Origin: Sacculina carcini
Lineage: Eukaryota > Arthropoda > Thecostraca > Sacculinidae
DNA: 64,000 bases
Assembly (NCBI GenBank): GCA_916048095.2
Contig: OU696577.1
Coordinates: 5,755,440-5,819,439, forward strand
Reading direction: 5' to 3'
A program made the position numbers and the translations under genes. Position 1 is the stretch's first letter, and each line of letters opens with the position of its first letter. The notes beneath the pieces were generated by a model. That model made no database searches, was not told the origin of the DNA, and saw nothing but the letters and a program-made list of their open reading frames with translations. Shown here piece by piece: positions 1 to 7,908 of this stretch.

Positions 1-242
1 AAAAACCTAAACCACCGGATCCGGATGCACTTTCAAACAGTCTCCTGAGGTATTTATTGAGAAATATTTTTGTTTTTTATACTATTATCAAATTATCTTT
101 GAAATTAGACACGTAAAAATGTACGAAACGTCAATAAGAGTCGTTTCTATGTACTAAAATCCTACATCCGATGACAATTGGGGCTGATTCTGAAAAAAAA
201 ACTAAAAAAACGCTACCAAAAAAACGGTTTTTTGCATCACTA
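1..242 (-). mobile_element. hAT-like element, terminal fragment
   Basis: This stretch is the reverse complement of about 40866-41135 with some divergence, including the terminus reading tagtgatgc on the minus strand. The 40866-42428 copy is bounded by an 8-bp target duplication, which identifies the family as hAT-like. Only one end is in the window; the rest lies to the left. The A/T-run just inside the end is shared by both copies. No coding sequence is visible. Confidence 0.7.
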
Positions 243-668
243 GTCAGCACACTCACAAACGCTCACACATACACACACGCGCACACATACACACACGCGC
301 ATGCACACTGTGTGTAACGCAACTGCTGACCCATACCACAGAGGCATGGGCGTACGCAGTCTGTAATAATGGGCTCCGATATGCCACAACCTCTGTTGAT
401 TTATAACCATGATGGTATGAAAATATATAGCTATGTTGATAAGACATATTTAACGAAGCGAAGCCACATGAGAAACGAGCAGATGTACACATTTTACAGG
501 GCCTATGCACGAAACCAAACCTCTGGCCGCAGCAAAACGTCCAGGATGAGGATATCTAGAATCATCCGAGTGATGAACACAAAATGGATGCGCAAATCAC
601 TTAACACGAAATCTGACAAATTCGCATTTCACTCTAAGCCACACTGAAGTGAAAATCACTAAACACGT
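243..668. other. Unassigned flank with CA-rich simple repeat
   Basis: Positions 250-310 are a CA/CG dinucleotide-type simple repeat. The remainder up to the E1 LTR is ordinary AT-rich sequence. Short open frames occur on both strands but none has a recognisable domain. The last five bases before 669 (cacgt) are the left target-site copy of element E1. Confidence 0.5.
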
Positions 669-1045
669 TGTATTTGAATGTAAGCACGAAAAATAAAAAA
701 GAACAAGAAAGCACAATTCCACACGATCACACCGCGACACAATGCACTAAATACTACTCTCTCCACCGAACAACACTCTAAACCACTGCACAAAACACCA
801 CACTCTCACTTCACCAGTAACGCACTGCCCAGCATGCACGAGCGACCGTTGACTCAGGGCGGATACCACCCGCGCATGCATGCACTCATCGCTCGCGCTT
901 GTGTGACGCAGCTACCTCCGCGCGCGCATACAACAACGTACACAAAATCACACTCCCACGTACGCACACAAATACACATGCACGCACACACAATTATATA
1001 TAGTACAAGATACAATACCATGCAATACACAATAAACATAATACA
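669..1045 (-). repeat. 3' LTR of E1
   Basis: Direct copy of 4663-5039 (377 bp each). On the element strand it runs from TGTATTATG to ATACA, with the usual TG...CA ends. The copy differs from the 5' LTR by about two substitutions by eye. Confidence 0.93.
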
Positions 1046-1057
1046 TATCCCCCTGAT
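1046..1057 (-). other. Polypurine tract of E1
   Basis: On the element strand this reads atcagggggata, directly before the 3' LTR. E2 and E3 have homologous tracts (atcaggaggtga and atcaggggggcg) at the same place. This is the expected plus-strand DNA primer. Confidence 0.8.
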
Positions 1058-1068
1058 TCTAAGAATCA

Positions 1069-3985
1069 CTATGCCCGATTAGAATTATACACAACATAAT
1101 CATTGAACCGCGCCGGACGCTGACTCTGACGCTGTGGTCGCGTCTGCTGCTGACCGCTACTCGCCGGACCAGTCCCGGCAGTCCTCTCACCGTACACCAT
1201 GACGGCAGGCTCGCCATCGTCCGCCACGTCACCGCTCGCCTCGTCCAATCCGTTCGTGCCGCCACCGTTCTCCGTCTCCGCCCGTGGTCTGATATCACCC
1301 ACGTGCCTGTTGATGCCATCGACGGCGACAACGAGGTCTGACACGACACTTGTGACGGTACCCCTGCGACCGACAGCATCACACCGGTCTCCGCGCTGTC
1401 TCACCCAGACAGGATCGCCGACCTCATAATCGCAGCCACGAACAGATGTGCTGCGCTGTCGCGGGAGTTCATCACGCATTCACACTCTGTATCGATACAT
1501 ACCATCAACAGGTCTGCGACCGGCGTCATCCATTGGCGTCAAATTGTGCAGCATCACAGCCTCTCTCACACTGCACTGTTTCCTCGCCACAATGGTCTTG
1601 ACAGTCCGATGCGACCTCTCCGCTATGCCGTTTCCTTCTGGGCGAAAAGCACACAGATAGCGAATGCTCACACCCCAACGTTCCATCGCCCGCACAAAAG
1701 ACTGTCCACGAAAAGACGTGTCGTTGTCCAGAAGTATCTCATTTGGGGGTCCACGCTCACTAAAAATATCATCGAAAATGTCCGCCACTTCATCGCTGCT
1801 GCGACTGCGAACCTTGCGCCAGAGAGAAGACCTCGAAGGACCACAATCGATGACAGACACATACAATAAATTACGCACATGCACAAAATCTGCCGCCAGT
1901 CGGTGCCAGTTTTGATTCACGCTCAGTTTCCCGCGTCTCCATTTCACTGACGCCGGGCAAATCGAATTGCAGATGTCACACGACCTCACAACATCTGCGA
2001 CTTCCCGCTTGCTCACGTAAAGCATTTTCCTCCGACAAAAGTACCGCGTTCGGTGGATGCCCGGATGTCCGGCGTCGTGGTGAATCTGCCTGATGCGAGA
2101 ACGCACGTCAGTCGGTTCAGCACCTGCGGCACACACTGATTTGTCCTGTTTCAACCAGTGACCAGGCACACGAGTCAGGCAATCTGCTTTATTCCTCTCA
2201 GACGCCACCTTCATCACTTCAACCGTCAGGTCGTACTCGTCCAACAATCCACCGATGATCTCTAGTCGGCGCCTGATCAGCAACTCACTACAGGCAGTGG
2301 TCCTGACACGCTCCTTTGCCGTTAGGAGTCCTCTGAGCCATACATGCACCGTGGATGAATCTGTGAAAAGCCGAATTTTTCGAAATTTTTAGCTTGATCG
2401 CCAGTCCAAGCCCCTTTATCACTACCTCTAGCTCACTGAGGTTAATGTGGTGGCTGTCCCTTCTCAACCAGCAAGCATCCTCCACTGTCTCGCCATTTAC
2501 CTCAAACAACGCACCAATGGCAATGTTGCTGGCGTCTACCCATACATTCGCCGAATCACCATCGATCTTCCACACGCCTCTCACGGGATCGCTATGCTGT
2601 AGTCTCGACATCACTTCGTTCACATGACTCTGGAGTGCCGAGTCACAAATCGGTTCGTCCCAGCTGTTTGTCGCTTCGGATGCAAGTCGCTTGATGTACG
2701 AAGCGGCAACTCGCAGCCAGCCACCGACAGGATAATGAGACACCACAGTGCTGCATAGTGAAAACACGACTCGTCTCGTGAGCTGTTCCGGACACTCACC
2801 CACGGCATTGTCCCTTTTCCACATCAGCTTGCCAGACTCTGACGAAAACACGTGTAAGCCGAGCACTCGGGTTCCGTCAGAGAGCTTTTGAATCTCTTTC
2901 GATTCAAGGCCGTACTTGACAAAGTGCTCCTTCACCGCTTCGGGTGACACAATGTTTCCGTCAATGAGAACATCGTCAACATATGCCGATGTCCCAAGTC
3001 TTATCTGGTCGTTCTGTGCCATCACCGAGTCGACCACCGTATGCATGATCATGGGCGCCTCACTCAACCCGAATCCAAGCCTGGTCAAGCAGTACAACAC
3101 ACCATTGAACTTCACCGTCTGGAAAGACCACAATGAACTGTCAACTGATATCTGCAGGTAGGCTTTCTTGAGGTCCATGATAAACACATTGTCTCCCTTC
3201 ATCCGCCATTCCCTCAGCTTCTCATTGCATACGTCAACATCTGCAGAACGAGTGTCAATGTGTTTATTTAATTCTCGGAAATCGAGGACCGGTCTCACTT
3301 TGTTCTTGTTCTTTTGGGTTACTGCCATCAGTGGAATCAAACAGCGGGCAGGCCCATGTACACTCTCATCACAGGGAATCAACCATTTGTTGCTGATCCA
3401 CTCATTGATCTCTCTGTCGAATGCCTCCTTGGCGTGTTGCCCCACATGATATTGTGCAGTTTCGTTTGTCAAACGCTGCGGCTCGTGGTCGTCAAGCCAC
3501 TTCCACTTGCAAGTCCACATGTTTTTAGCTGCATCGAACCGTGCCTCATGTCCAGGTTTTGACTGAACAATATCACCAGCCGCAGCACAGTATGCAGCCT
3601 TGGCACTCACTTGAAAATGCACCCCACCGTCAGCACGTACGCAAACACCCCCCAGCGCTGATATGGCGTTCATTCCCAGAATCGCATCATATCCCATCAG
3701 CTTGTGCTGCACAACAAGGGCTTTTACAACAACTGACTGTTTCTCAACACTCACACAACATTCACCAACACCCGAACAGTCAAAGCGCATGCCATCCAAA
3801 GTATTCACATGAGTCGTTACTGGTGTCCATGTTTTACAAACACCACTCCACACAATACAGCGAGAACAACCGGTATCAACAAGCACACAAGACTCACGTT
3901 GATCAATAAACACAGTGACTGAAGGAAGCGCCTCATTGCTCACTGAGGAGAGGGTGCTGGCGCTGACGAACCCTCTCCTTCCTCG
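1069..3985 (-). pseudogene. pol: E1 pol (protease, RT, RNase H, integrase), frameshifted and interrupted
   Basis: Read in the -1 frame from the slippery site. Protease has LVDTGCS (about 3870); RT has RPVLDFREL (about 3285) and the catalytic YVDD (about 2975); RNase H has VDASN and SELEVV; integrase has an H-x-H plus CDIC zinc motif (about 2060 to 1970), a DNDTSF block near 1720 and the GNGIAERSH segment with the last acidic residue. Two lesions break it. An A5 run near 2384-2388 carries one extra base, shifting the frame inside RNase H. A TGA at 1480-1482 interrupts the C-terminal integrase region just before a GDPVWVRQ segment that matches E2 and E3. The frameshift could also be a homopolymer error in the read. 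No functional pol can be made as written. Confidence 0.9.
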
Positions 3986-3991
3986 TTTCCC
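3928..3991 (-). promoter_or_regulatory. -1 ribosomal frameshift signal of E1 (slippery site plus pseudoknot)
   Basis: On the element strand, GGGAAAC (3991-3985) sits in gag phase as G GGA AAC. After a 5-nt spacer, AGGAGAGGGT (3979-3970 on the complement) pairs perfectly with ACCCTCTCCT across a 14-nt loop. The loop holds GCGCC, and its partner GGCGC lies 13 nt after the stem, giving an H-type pseudoknot. The pol frame is the -1 frame and overlaps the gag end. The same layout recurs in E2 and E3. Confidence 0.8.
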
Positions 3992-4641
3992 TGACAGTCC
4001 TTCGCCATGTGACCCAACTTGGAACAATTGTAACATCGCATCCGATATTTCCTTTTGGGGCACTCTCTACTCAAATGACCAGTCTGATTGCAAATATAGC
4101 ATTTTCGGGGTGAAAGCGACCCGGCATTGGCGGCTAGACAGTTCGGCGGGCTTCTTGTCGTTTGCAACACCATGCGAGTTCTGCTCGTAATATCACTCAG
4201 CGACAGAGACTCTGACACTGTGCTTGCACGAATACTGGTCGCCACATGCTCGGGTAGGCCATTTACAAATGCACATATCAGCAGATTATCGGATACGCCA
4301 CCGAATGAGACTGCAAGCTTTTTTAAGTCTGCCAAATATACGTCAGGCGACTCACCTTCTTGCAGACGACGACTGGTGAACAGGGCGTATGCACGGAATC
4401 TGTCCACTCCAAACGCCGAGAACAAAGCGCTGCGAGTCCCTTTCGCACAACGGCGAATTTCATCCGGTAGTTGGGACCACACAACAAACGCGCCTTTTGA
4501 GAGACGTAGTGGCACTACGCTCATCACATCGACGCCTTTGAGCTGAGACATCATCTCCGTGCGAGTCCACCATTCCACAATGTCACTGTGACCATCAAAT
4601 TCTGGTATCACGCGAGCGTCGAAACCACATGAAGACTCCAT
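3940..4641 (-). CDS. gag: E1 Gag, nucleocapsid with two zinc knuckles
   Basis: A 233-residue capsid/nucleocapsid protein that packages element RNA into cytoplasmic particles. The N-terminal two thirds carry Gag capsid-like segments shared with E3 (for example EFDGHSDIVEWW against EFDGTGDVAEWL, and VYLADLKKLA against VYLADLQRLA). Near the C-terminus are two CX2CX4HX4C knuckles beginning CYICNQTGH and CYNCSKLGH. The ATG at 4641 lies just after the primer site and is the first in the transcript. The frame is unbroken, unlike pol. The frameshift signal lies close to the C-terminus, so all but the last 15 or so residues would be in both Gag and Gag-Pol. Confidence 0.92.
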   Translation of the reverse strand: MESSCGFDARVIPEFDGHSDIVEWWTRTEMMSQLKGVDVMSVVPLRLSKGAFVVWSQLPDEIRRCAKGTRSALFSAFGVDRFRAYALFTSRRLQEGESPDVYLADLKKLAVSFGGVSDNLLICAFVNGLPEHVATSIRASTVSESLSLSDITSRTRMVLQTTRSPPNCLAANAGSLSPRKCYICNQTGHLSRECPKRKYRMRCYNCSKLGHMAKDCQGNEEGEGSSAPAPSPQ

Positions 4642-4650
4642 TTTTCGAAG

Positions 4651-4662
4651 GGCCGGTTAGCT
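4651..4662 (-). other. Primer-binding site of E1, complementary to tRNA-Ile nt 1-12
   Basis: The 12 nt next to the 5' LTR, read on the plus strand, are GGCCGGTTAGCT. This is identical to the first 12 nucleotides of animal tRNA-Ile(AAU) as I know that sequence. There is no TGG-initial site complementary to a tRNA 3' end. See the finding on 5' tRNA fragments. Confidence 0.75.
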
Positions 4663-5039
4663 TGTATTTGGATGTAAGCACGAAAAATAAAAAAGAACAA
4701 GAAAGCACAATTCCACACGATCACACCGCGACACAATGCACTAAATACTACTCTCTCCACCGAACAACACTCTAAACCACTGCACAAAACACCACACTCT
4801 CACTTCACCAGAAACGCACTGCCCAGCATGCACGAGCGACCGTTGACTCAGGGCGGATACCACCCGCGCATGCATGCACTCATCGCTCGCGCTTGTGTGA
4901 CGCAGCTACCTCCGCGCGCGCATACAACAACGTACACAAAATCACACTCCCACGTACGCACACAAATACACATGCACGCACACACAATTATATATAGTAC
5001 AAGATACAATACCATGCAATACACAATAAACATAATACA
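4663..5039 (-). repeat. 5' LTR of E1
   Basis: 377-bp direct copy of 669-1045. It ends in TACA on the element strand immediately before the primer site. It should hold the promoter and polyadenylation signals, but I do not assign exact sites. Confidence 0.93.
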
Positions 5040-5044
5040 CACGC

Positions 5045-5589
5045 CAATTATCGCCAAGATTAACACGCGTGAAAACACTGAACACTTGAGAACACTAAAC
5101 CGGCTCGGCTCGGTATAGTGCAACTGCAATGACTGACCGTTGAAACAATAGCCAAAACACTGTAACGTGGTGATTACGTCATACTTTCGAGAACCAACGC
5201 CACCTAGACTAGTAGTACACCTAGTAGACTACTATACTATACCATTTCAACTTCAAAATGGGAATACTCAGCGCTTGCGCTATCGCTGAGTATTGCGCTT
5301 GCGCTAGCGCGGAGTATTGCGCTTGCGCTAGCGCTTGCGCTCTTCCTGCGTCACTTTGTTCGTTTTGTTCAATAATAATAATAATACTCAACTTCAAAGT
5401 GAGACTAGGCTGTTTATCGCAATATATTCAGTGCACGATTTCTGAAACTATTTTCATGAAATTAGATATGCAAAAAACAATACAATACGAACACACAAAA
5501 ATACAAATAAAAAATAGATCGAATGAAACATAAATCATATAAGCGTTGTACAAAAACAACAATAAAATGGAATATATAATTGTAAATTA
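5045..5589. other. Unassigned spacer between E1 and the SINE
   Basis: No coding feature or element boundary is recognisable except the short tandem repeat at 5258-5341. Positions 5380-5589 are AT-rich with no evident structure. Confidence 0.4.
5258..5341. repeat. Short tandem repeat, about 23-bp unit
   Basis: About three imperfect copies of a unit of the form gagtattgcgcttgcgctagc. The units contain the palindromic core gcgctagcgc, so the tract could form nested hairpins. GC-rich against AT-rich surroundings. Confidence 0.7.
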
Positions 5590-5873
5590 AATTGTAAATT
5601 TACGCATTTTGAACAAAGCAATGGAGAGGCTATGTTCGCGTGAATTTATGCATGGTCGAAGCCCCACGGCCCCGACTGGCACACCGCAGGTACGGCTTCA
5701 CGGGTTTTGCAGTCACCGCCAGCACAGAAACTGCACGGCTGCGCACACACAAAACCTGCCTTGCGACAATGGGCTATCCCTTTCAGAAACGAACCCAACT
5801 TTTTCACCTCGCCAGGGAATCGAACCCTGAACCTCTCGTGCACAGAGCGTGCGTCTTAGCCACTCGGCTACGA
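5590..5873 (-). mobile_element. tRNA-derived SINE (tRNA-Ser/Leu-like head)
   Basis: On the minus strand the head at 5873-5810 has a polymerase III box A (tagccgagtggctaag) and box B (ggttcgattcc) with a perfect 5-bp T stem (caggg/ccctg). The acceptor ends do not pair, so it is not a working tRNA gene. A non-tRNA body of roughly 200 bp follows. The downstream limit near 5590 is approximate, set where the sequence turns AT-rich. I do not recognise the body family. Confidence 0.6.
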
Positions 5874-5899
5874 CAAACAAACAAACAATATATTTTTTC

Positions 5900-6183
5900 T
5901 TTTCTTTATCATCATCATCAACATGTAATTGCTATAGCGCACCGAAGGGCTCGGGCGCGACACGATTATAAACAGTTGGTAACACGGAATACAACTAACA
6001 GGACAGATGCAAAAGAAGTAAACTACAAATATGCAATAAAAGACAATAAATATAGAGACAAAATATGGGCAAAACATACAAAACAGACGGACATGACGGA
6101 CAAGACAACACGACTGAATCATACTCGTAATGACAACACAACACAACAAACACAACTCGGGAGAATATAGTCATAGCGTAGAC
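5900..6183 (-). mobile_element. 5'-truncated copy of LINE-C 3' end
   Basis: The reverse complement matches the LINE-C 3' UTR at about 54371-54640 with high identity, including the block gtgtcgcgcccgagccctt near the tail. It ends in a short TGATGATGATGA-like tail, like the TGTTGTTGTT tail of the full copy. Truncation at the 5' side is the usual result of target-primed reverse transcription. It shows that LINE-C has moved more than once in this genome. Confidence 0.88.
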
Positions 6184-6621
6184 TAAGGCTATTTTAATGA
6201 AACAATGTTTTCTAAAACAGTATATATGTAAGATAGATTTGATTGATGTACGGTCAAATACCTTTTGTATAGCAAGTAGTCTGCTGGTACGTATAAGCGG
6301 CTGGTTAAACCACCTGATTTAAACTGTTTTTTTAAACCATGTTTTTTTTCAAAATAATTGTTTTTGAAAAACGGCTTTCGTAGATGTAGAGATTTAGAAA
6401 AAAATGGGCGACAGATCAAGGAAAGTTGAACCAAATTAATTGTTATATTTTTAGAAACCTGTTTTTAGAACTGGTTTAACGGATGATGGTTTCTTTGATG
6501 TAGTTATTTGTGTTCAAATACCTTTTTGTACATTAAATATATTTCCTCAGTCGTTTTTTCCTACACGAAAATATTGCCCGTTTTCTGGTCAGGATTACCA
6601 CTCTGATTAATGCGACCCGCT
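6184..6621 (+). repeat. hAT-derived repeat, left part (interrupted by E2)
   Basis: Matches about 41400-41830 inside the non-autonomous hAT-like element, for example aacaatgttttctaaaacag. The match stops at the E2 insertion and resumes at 11295. Confidence 0.8.
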
Positions 6622-7142
6622 TGTGGTTTTATTGTATTTAATCGATACTTGTTCTGTGTCTGACGATTCGGTCGCAGTAGATTCATGTATATCGTTTGCA
6701 TTGTGAATTGCGAGCATGATATGTCATTGTATAGTTCGATGTTATTACGCCAGTGGATGACTCATCGTAAGGCGGCGACAGTGTGTGAGAGCGGGGAGAG
6801 CGCCGTCTGATGAACCTGAGTTAGTGTCGTTGCCATGGCGACAGCGGGCGCTTAGCAGGCGTTTGTGTGTCTGTGTGTGTGTTTGTGCAGTGGGCGAATT
6901 TTGATGACGACTGAGCGAGACGGGGGCAGTGAGTGTGTTGGAGGGCTTGAGTGCGTTGGTGTGCTGTGCGTGGTGTTGGGAAGCTGCGAATTGGTTTTAG
7001 TGTGCACTTTTCTTGGATATATTTGCTGTGTGCGTTGTGTTAGTGATTCTCATATTTTTCTGGCGACATTTATAATTGTTGTCTTGTAATTAATGTCTTG
7101 TTGATCCATACGTGTCTTCAATATATATCATTCTCGACTACA
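6622..7142 (+). repeat. 5' LTR of E2
   Basis: 521 bp, from TGTGGTTTTATTG to GACTACA, duplicated at 10774-11294. A GT-rich tract lies near 6863-6890. The first ATG of gag is only 20 nt beyond its end. Confidence 0.96.
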
Positions 7143-7154
7143 AGCTAACCGGTC
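7143..7154 (+). other. Primer-binding site of E2, complementary to tRNA-Ile nt 1-12
   Basis: agctaaccggtc lies directly after the LTR. It is complementary to nucleotides 1-12 of tRNA-Ile with eleven Watson-Crick pairs and one G-U pair. No complement to a tRNA 3' CCA end is present. Confidence 0.72.
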
Positions 7155-7161
7155 ATCAGTC

Positions 7162-7902
7162 ATGACAACAGTGAACGTGGAGAGCATGATTTCGTCATTT
7201 TCAGGCGACGGTGATGTTGTCGCCTGGCTGAAGAAAGTGACACTTGTTGCGAAGCTGAAGAAAGTTGACGATTTGGCCAGCTTCATTCCACTTTTTCTTG
7301 AGGGCGATGCGCTGGCTCTATATTTGGAGCTCAGCGAAGAAGACCAACAGAAGGCAGATAAGATAGAGCAGACACTGAAGACAGCTTTTACTGACGATGC
7401 TTTCGCTGCGCATCAAAAATTGAGCGTCAAGAGGTGGACGGGAGAATCTGTTGATGTTTACGCCAACAATATCCGGAGATTAGCTGGGCTAGCGAATTTC
7501 ACTGGTGTTGGCCTGAACAATATGTGTAGATTGTGCTTCGTGAATGGTTTTCCGGCGAATATCAGGTCATCACTACAGAGAATTCAGAATGTTGATTCAG
7601 CAGATATGAGTTTTCTCATTGCACAGGCTCGTGTATTGACGAAGAACGCTGGTTCAGAACACGTCGCAGCTGCTGGGTCGGCAAGTGTTCCAAATGATGA
7701 CGTGAAAATTCCCCCTCAACGATCGCAGTACAAAGGACGATGTTTCCTGTGTGGCGGTTCCCATTCCGCTAGACATTGTACAAAGAAGCGCACAGTTATA
7801 TGTTATTGTTGTCGTGAGGAGGGTCACATCGCTGCGAACTGTCCGCAGGGAAACGAGCGTGGAGTAGCTGGTGCGCCAACAGCTACTCCATTCAACCAGT
7901 GA
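7162..7902 (+). CDS. gag: E2 Gag
   Basis: A 246-residue structural protein of the element's particles. The N-terminal part is a capsid-like helical domain (DVVAWLKKV; VYANNIRRLAGL matches the VYLADLQRLASL block of E3). The C-terminus has two zinc knuckles: CFLCGGSHSARHC, with a spacing one residue shorter than the standard CX2CX4HX4C, and CYCCREEGHIAANC, which is standard. The start is the first ATG after the primer site. The frame ends at a TGA lying between the two arms of pseudoknot stem 2. Confidence 0.94.
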   Translation: MTTVNVESMISSFSGDGDVVAWLKKVTLVAKLKKVDDLASFIPLFLEGDALALYLELSEEDQQKADKIEQTLKTAFTDDAFAAHQKLSVKRWTGESVDVYANNIRRLAGLANFTGVGLNNMCRLCFVNGFPANIRSSLQRIQNVDSADMSFLIAQARVLTKNAGSEHVAAAGSASVPNDDVKIPPQRSQYKGRCFLCGGSHSARHCTKKRTVICYCCREEGHIAANCPQGNERGVAGAPTATPFNQ

Positions 7903-7908
7903 AGGCGC
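7848..7908 (+). promoter_or_regulatory. -1 ribosomal frameshift signal of E2 (slippery site plus H-type pseudoknot)
   Basis: GGGAAAC at 7848-7854 is phased G GGA AAC in gag. After 5 nt, TGGAGTAGCTG (7860-7870) pairs perfectly with 7880-7890 around the 9-nt loop gtgcgccaa. Loop bases GCGCC (7873-7877) pair with GGCGC at 7904-7908, 13 nt past the stem. The -1 frame opens after a TGA at 7815 and continues through pol. G GGA AAC is an established slippery sequence in some retroviruses. Confidence 0.87.

Larger units (their letters stand above)
669..5039 (-). mobile_element. LTR retrotransposon E1 (divergent Ty3/Gypsy-like), defective
   Basis: A full-length element of 4.37 kb on the minus strand with two 377-bp LTRs, tRNA-type primer site, gag, pol and polypurine tract in canonical order. 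Domain order in pol is protease, reverse transcriptase, RNase H, integrase, as in Ty3/Gypsy elements, but the RT block RPVLDFREL and the DVC..KLREWR block set it apart from classical Gypsy and unite it with E2 and E3 here. Flanking bases are cacgt (664-668) and cacgc (5040-5044), a 5-bp target duplication with one difference. The two LTRs differ at about two positions by eye, so insertion is recent, yet pol carries one frameshift and one nonsense codon. Confidence 0.93.

Noticed and set aside
834..1082. Open frame repeated at 4828-5118
   Set aside because: It lies in the two LTR copies of E1, antisense to the element, with no domain; the repetition is due to the LTRs.
5810..5873. Functional tRNA-Ser/Leu gene on the minus strand
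   Set aside because: Acceptor ends do not pair and no anticodon arm of normal form is found; better explained as a SINE head.
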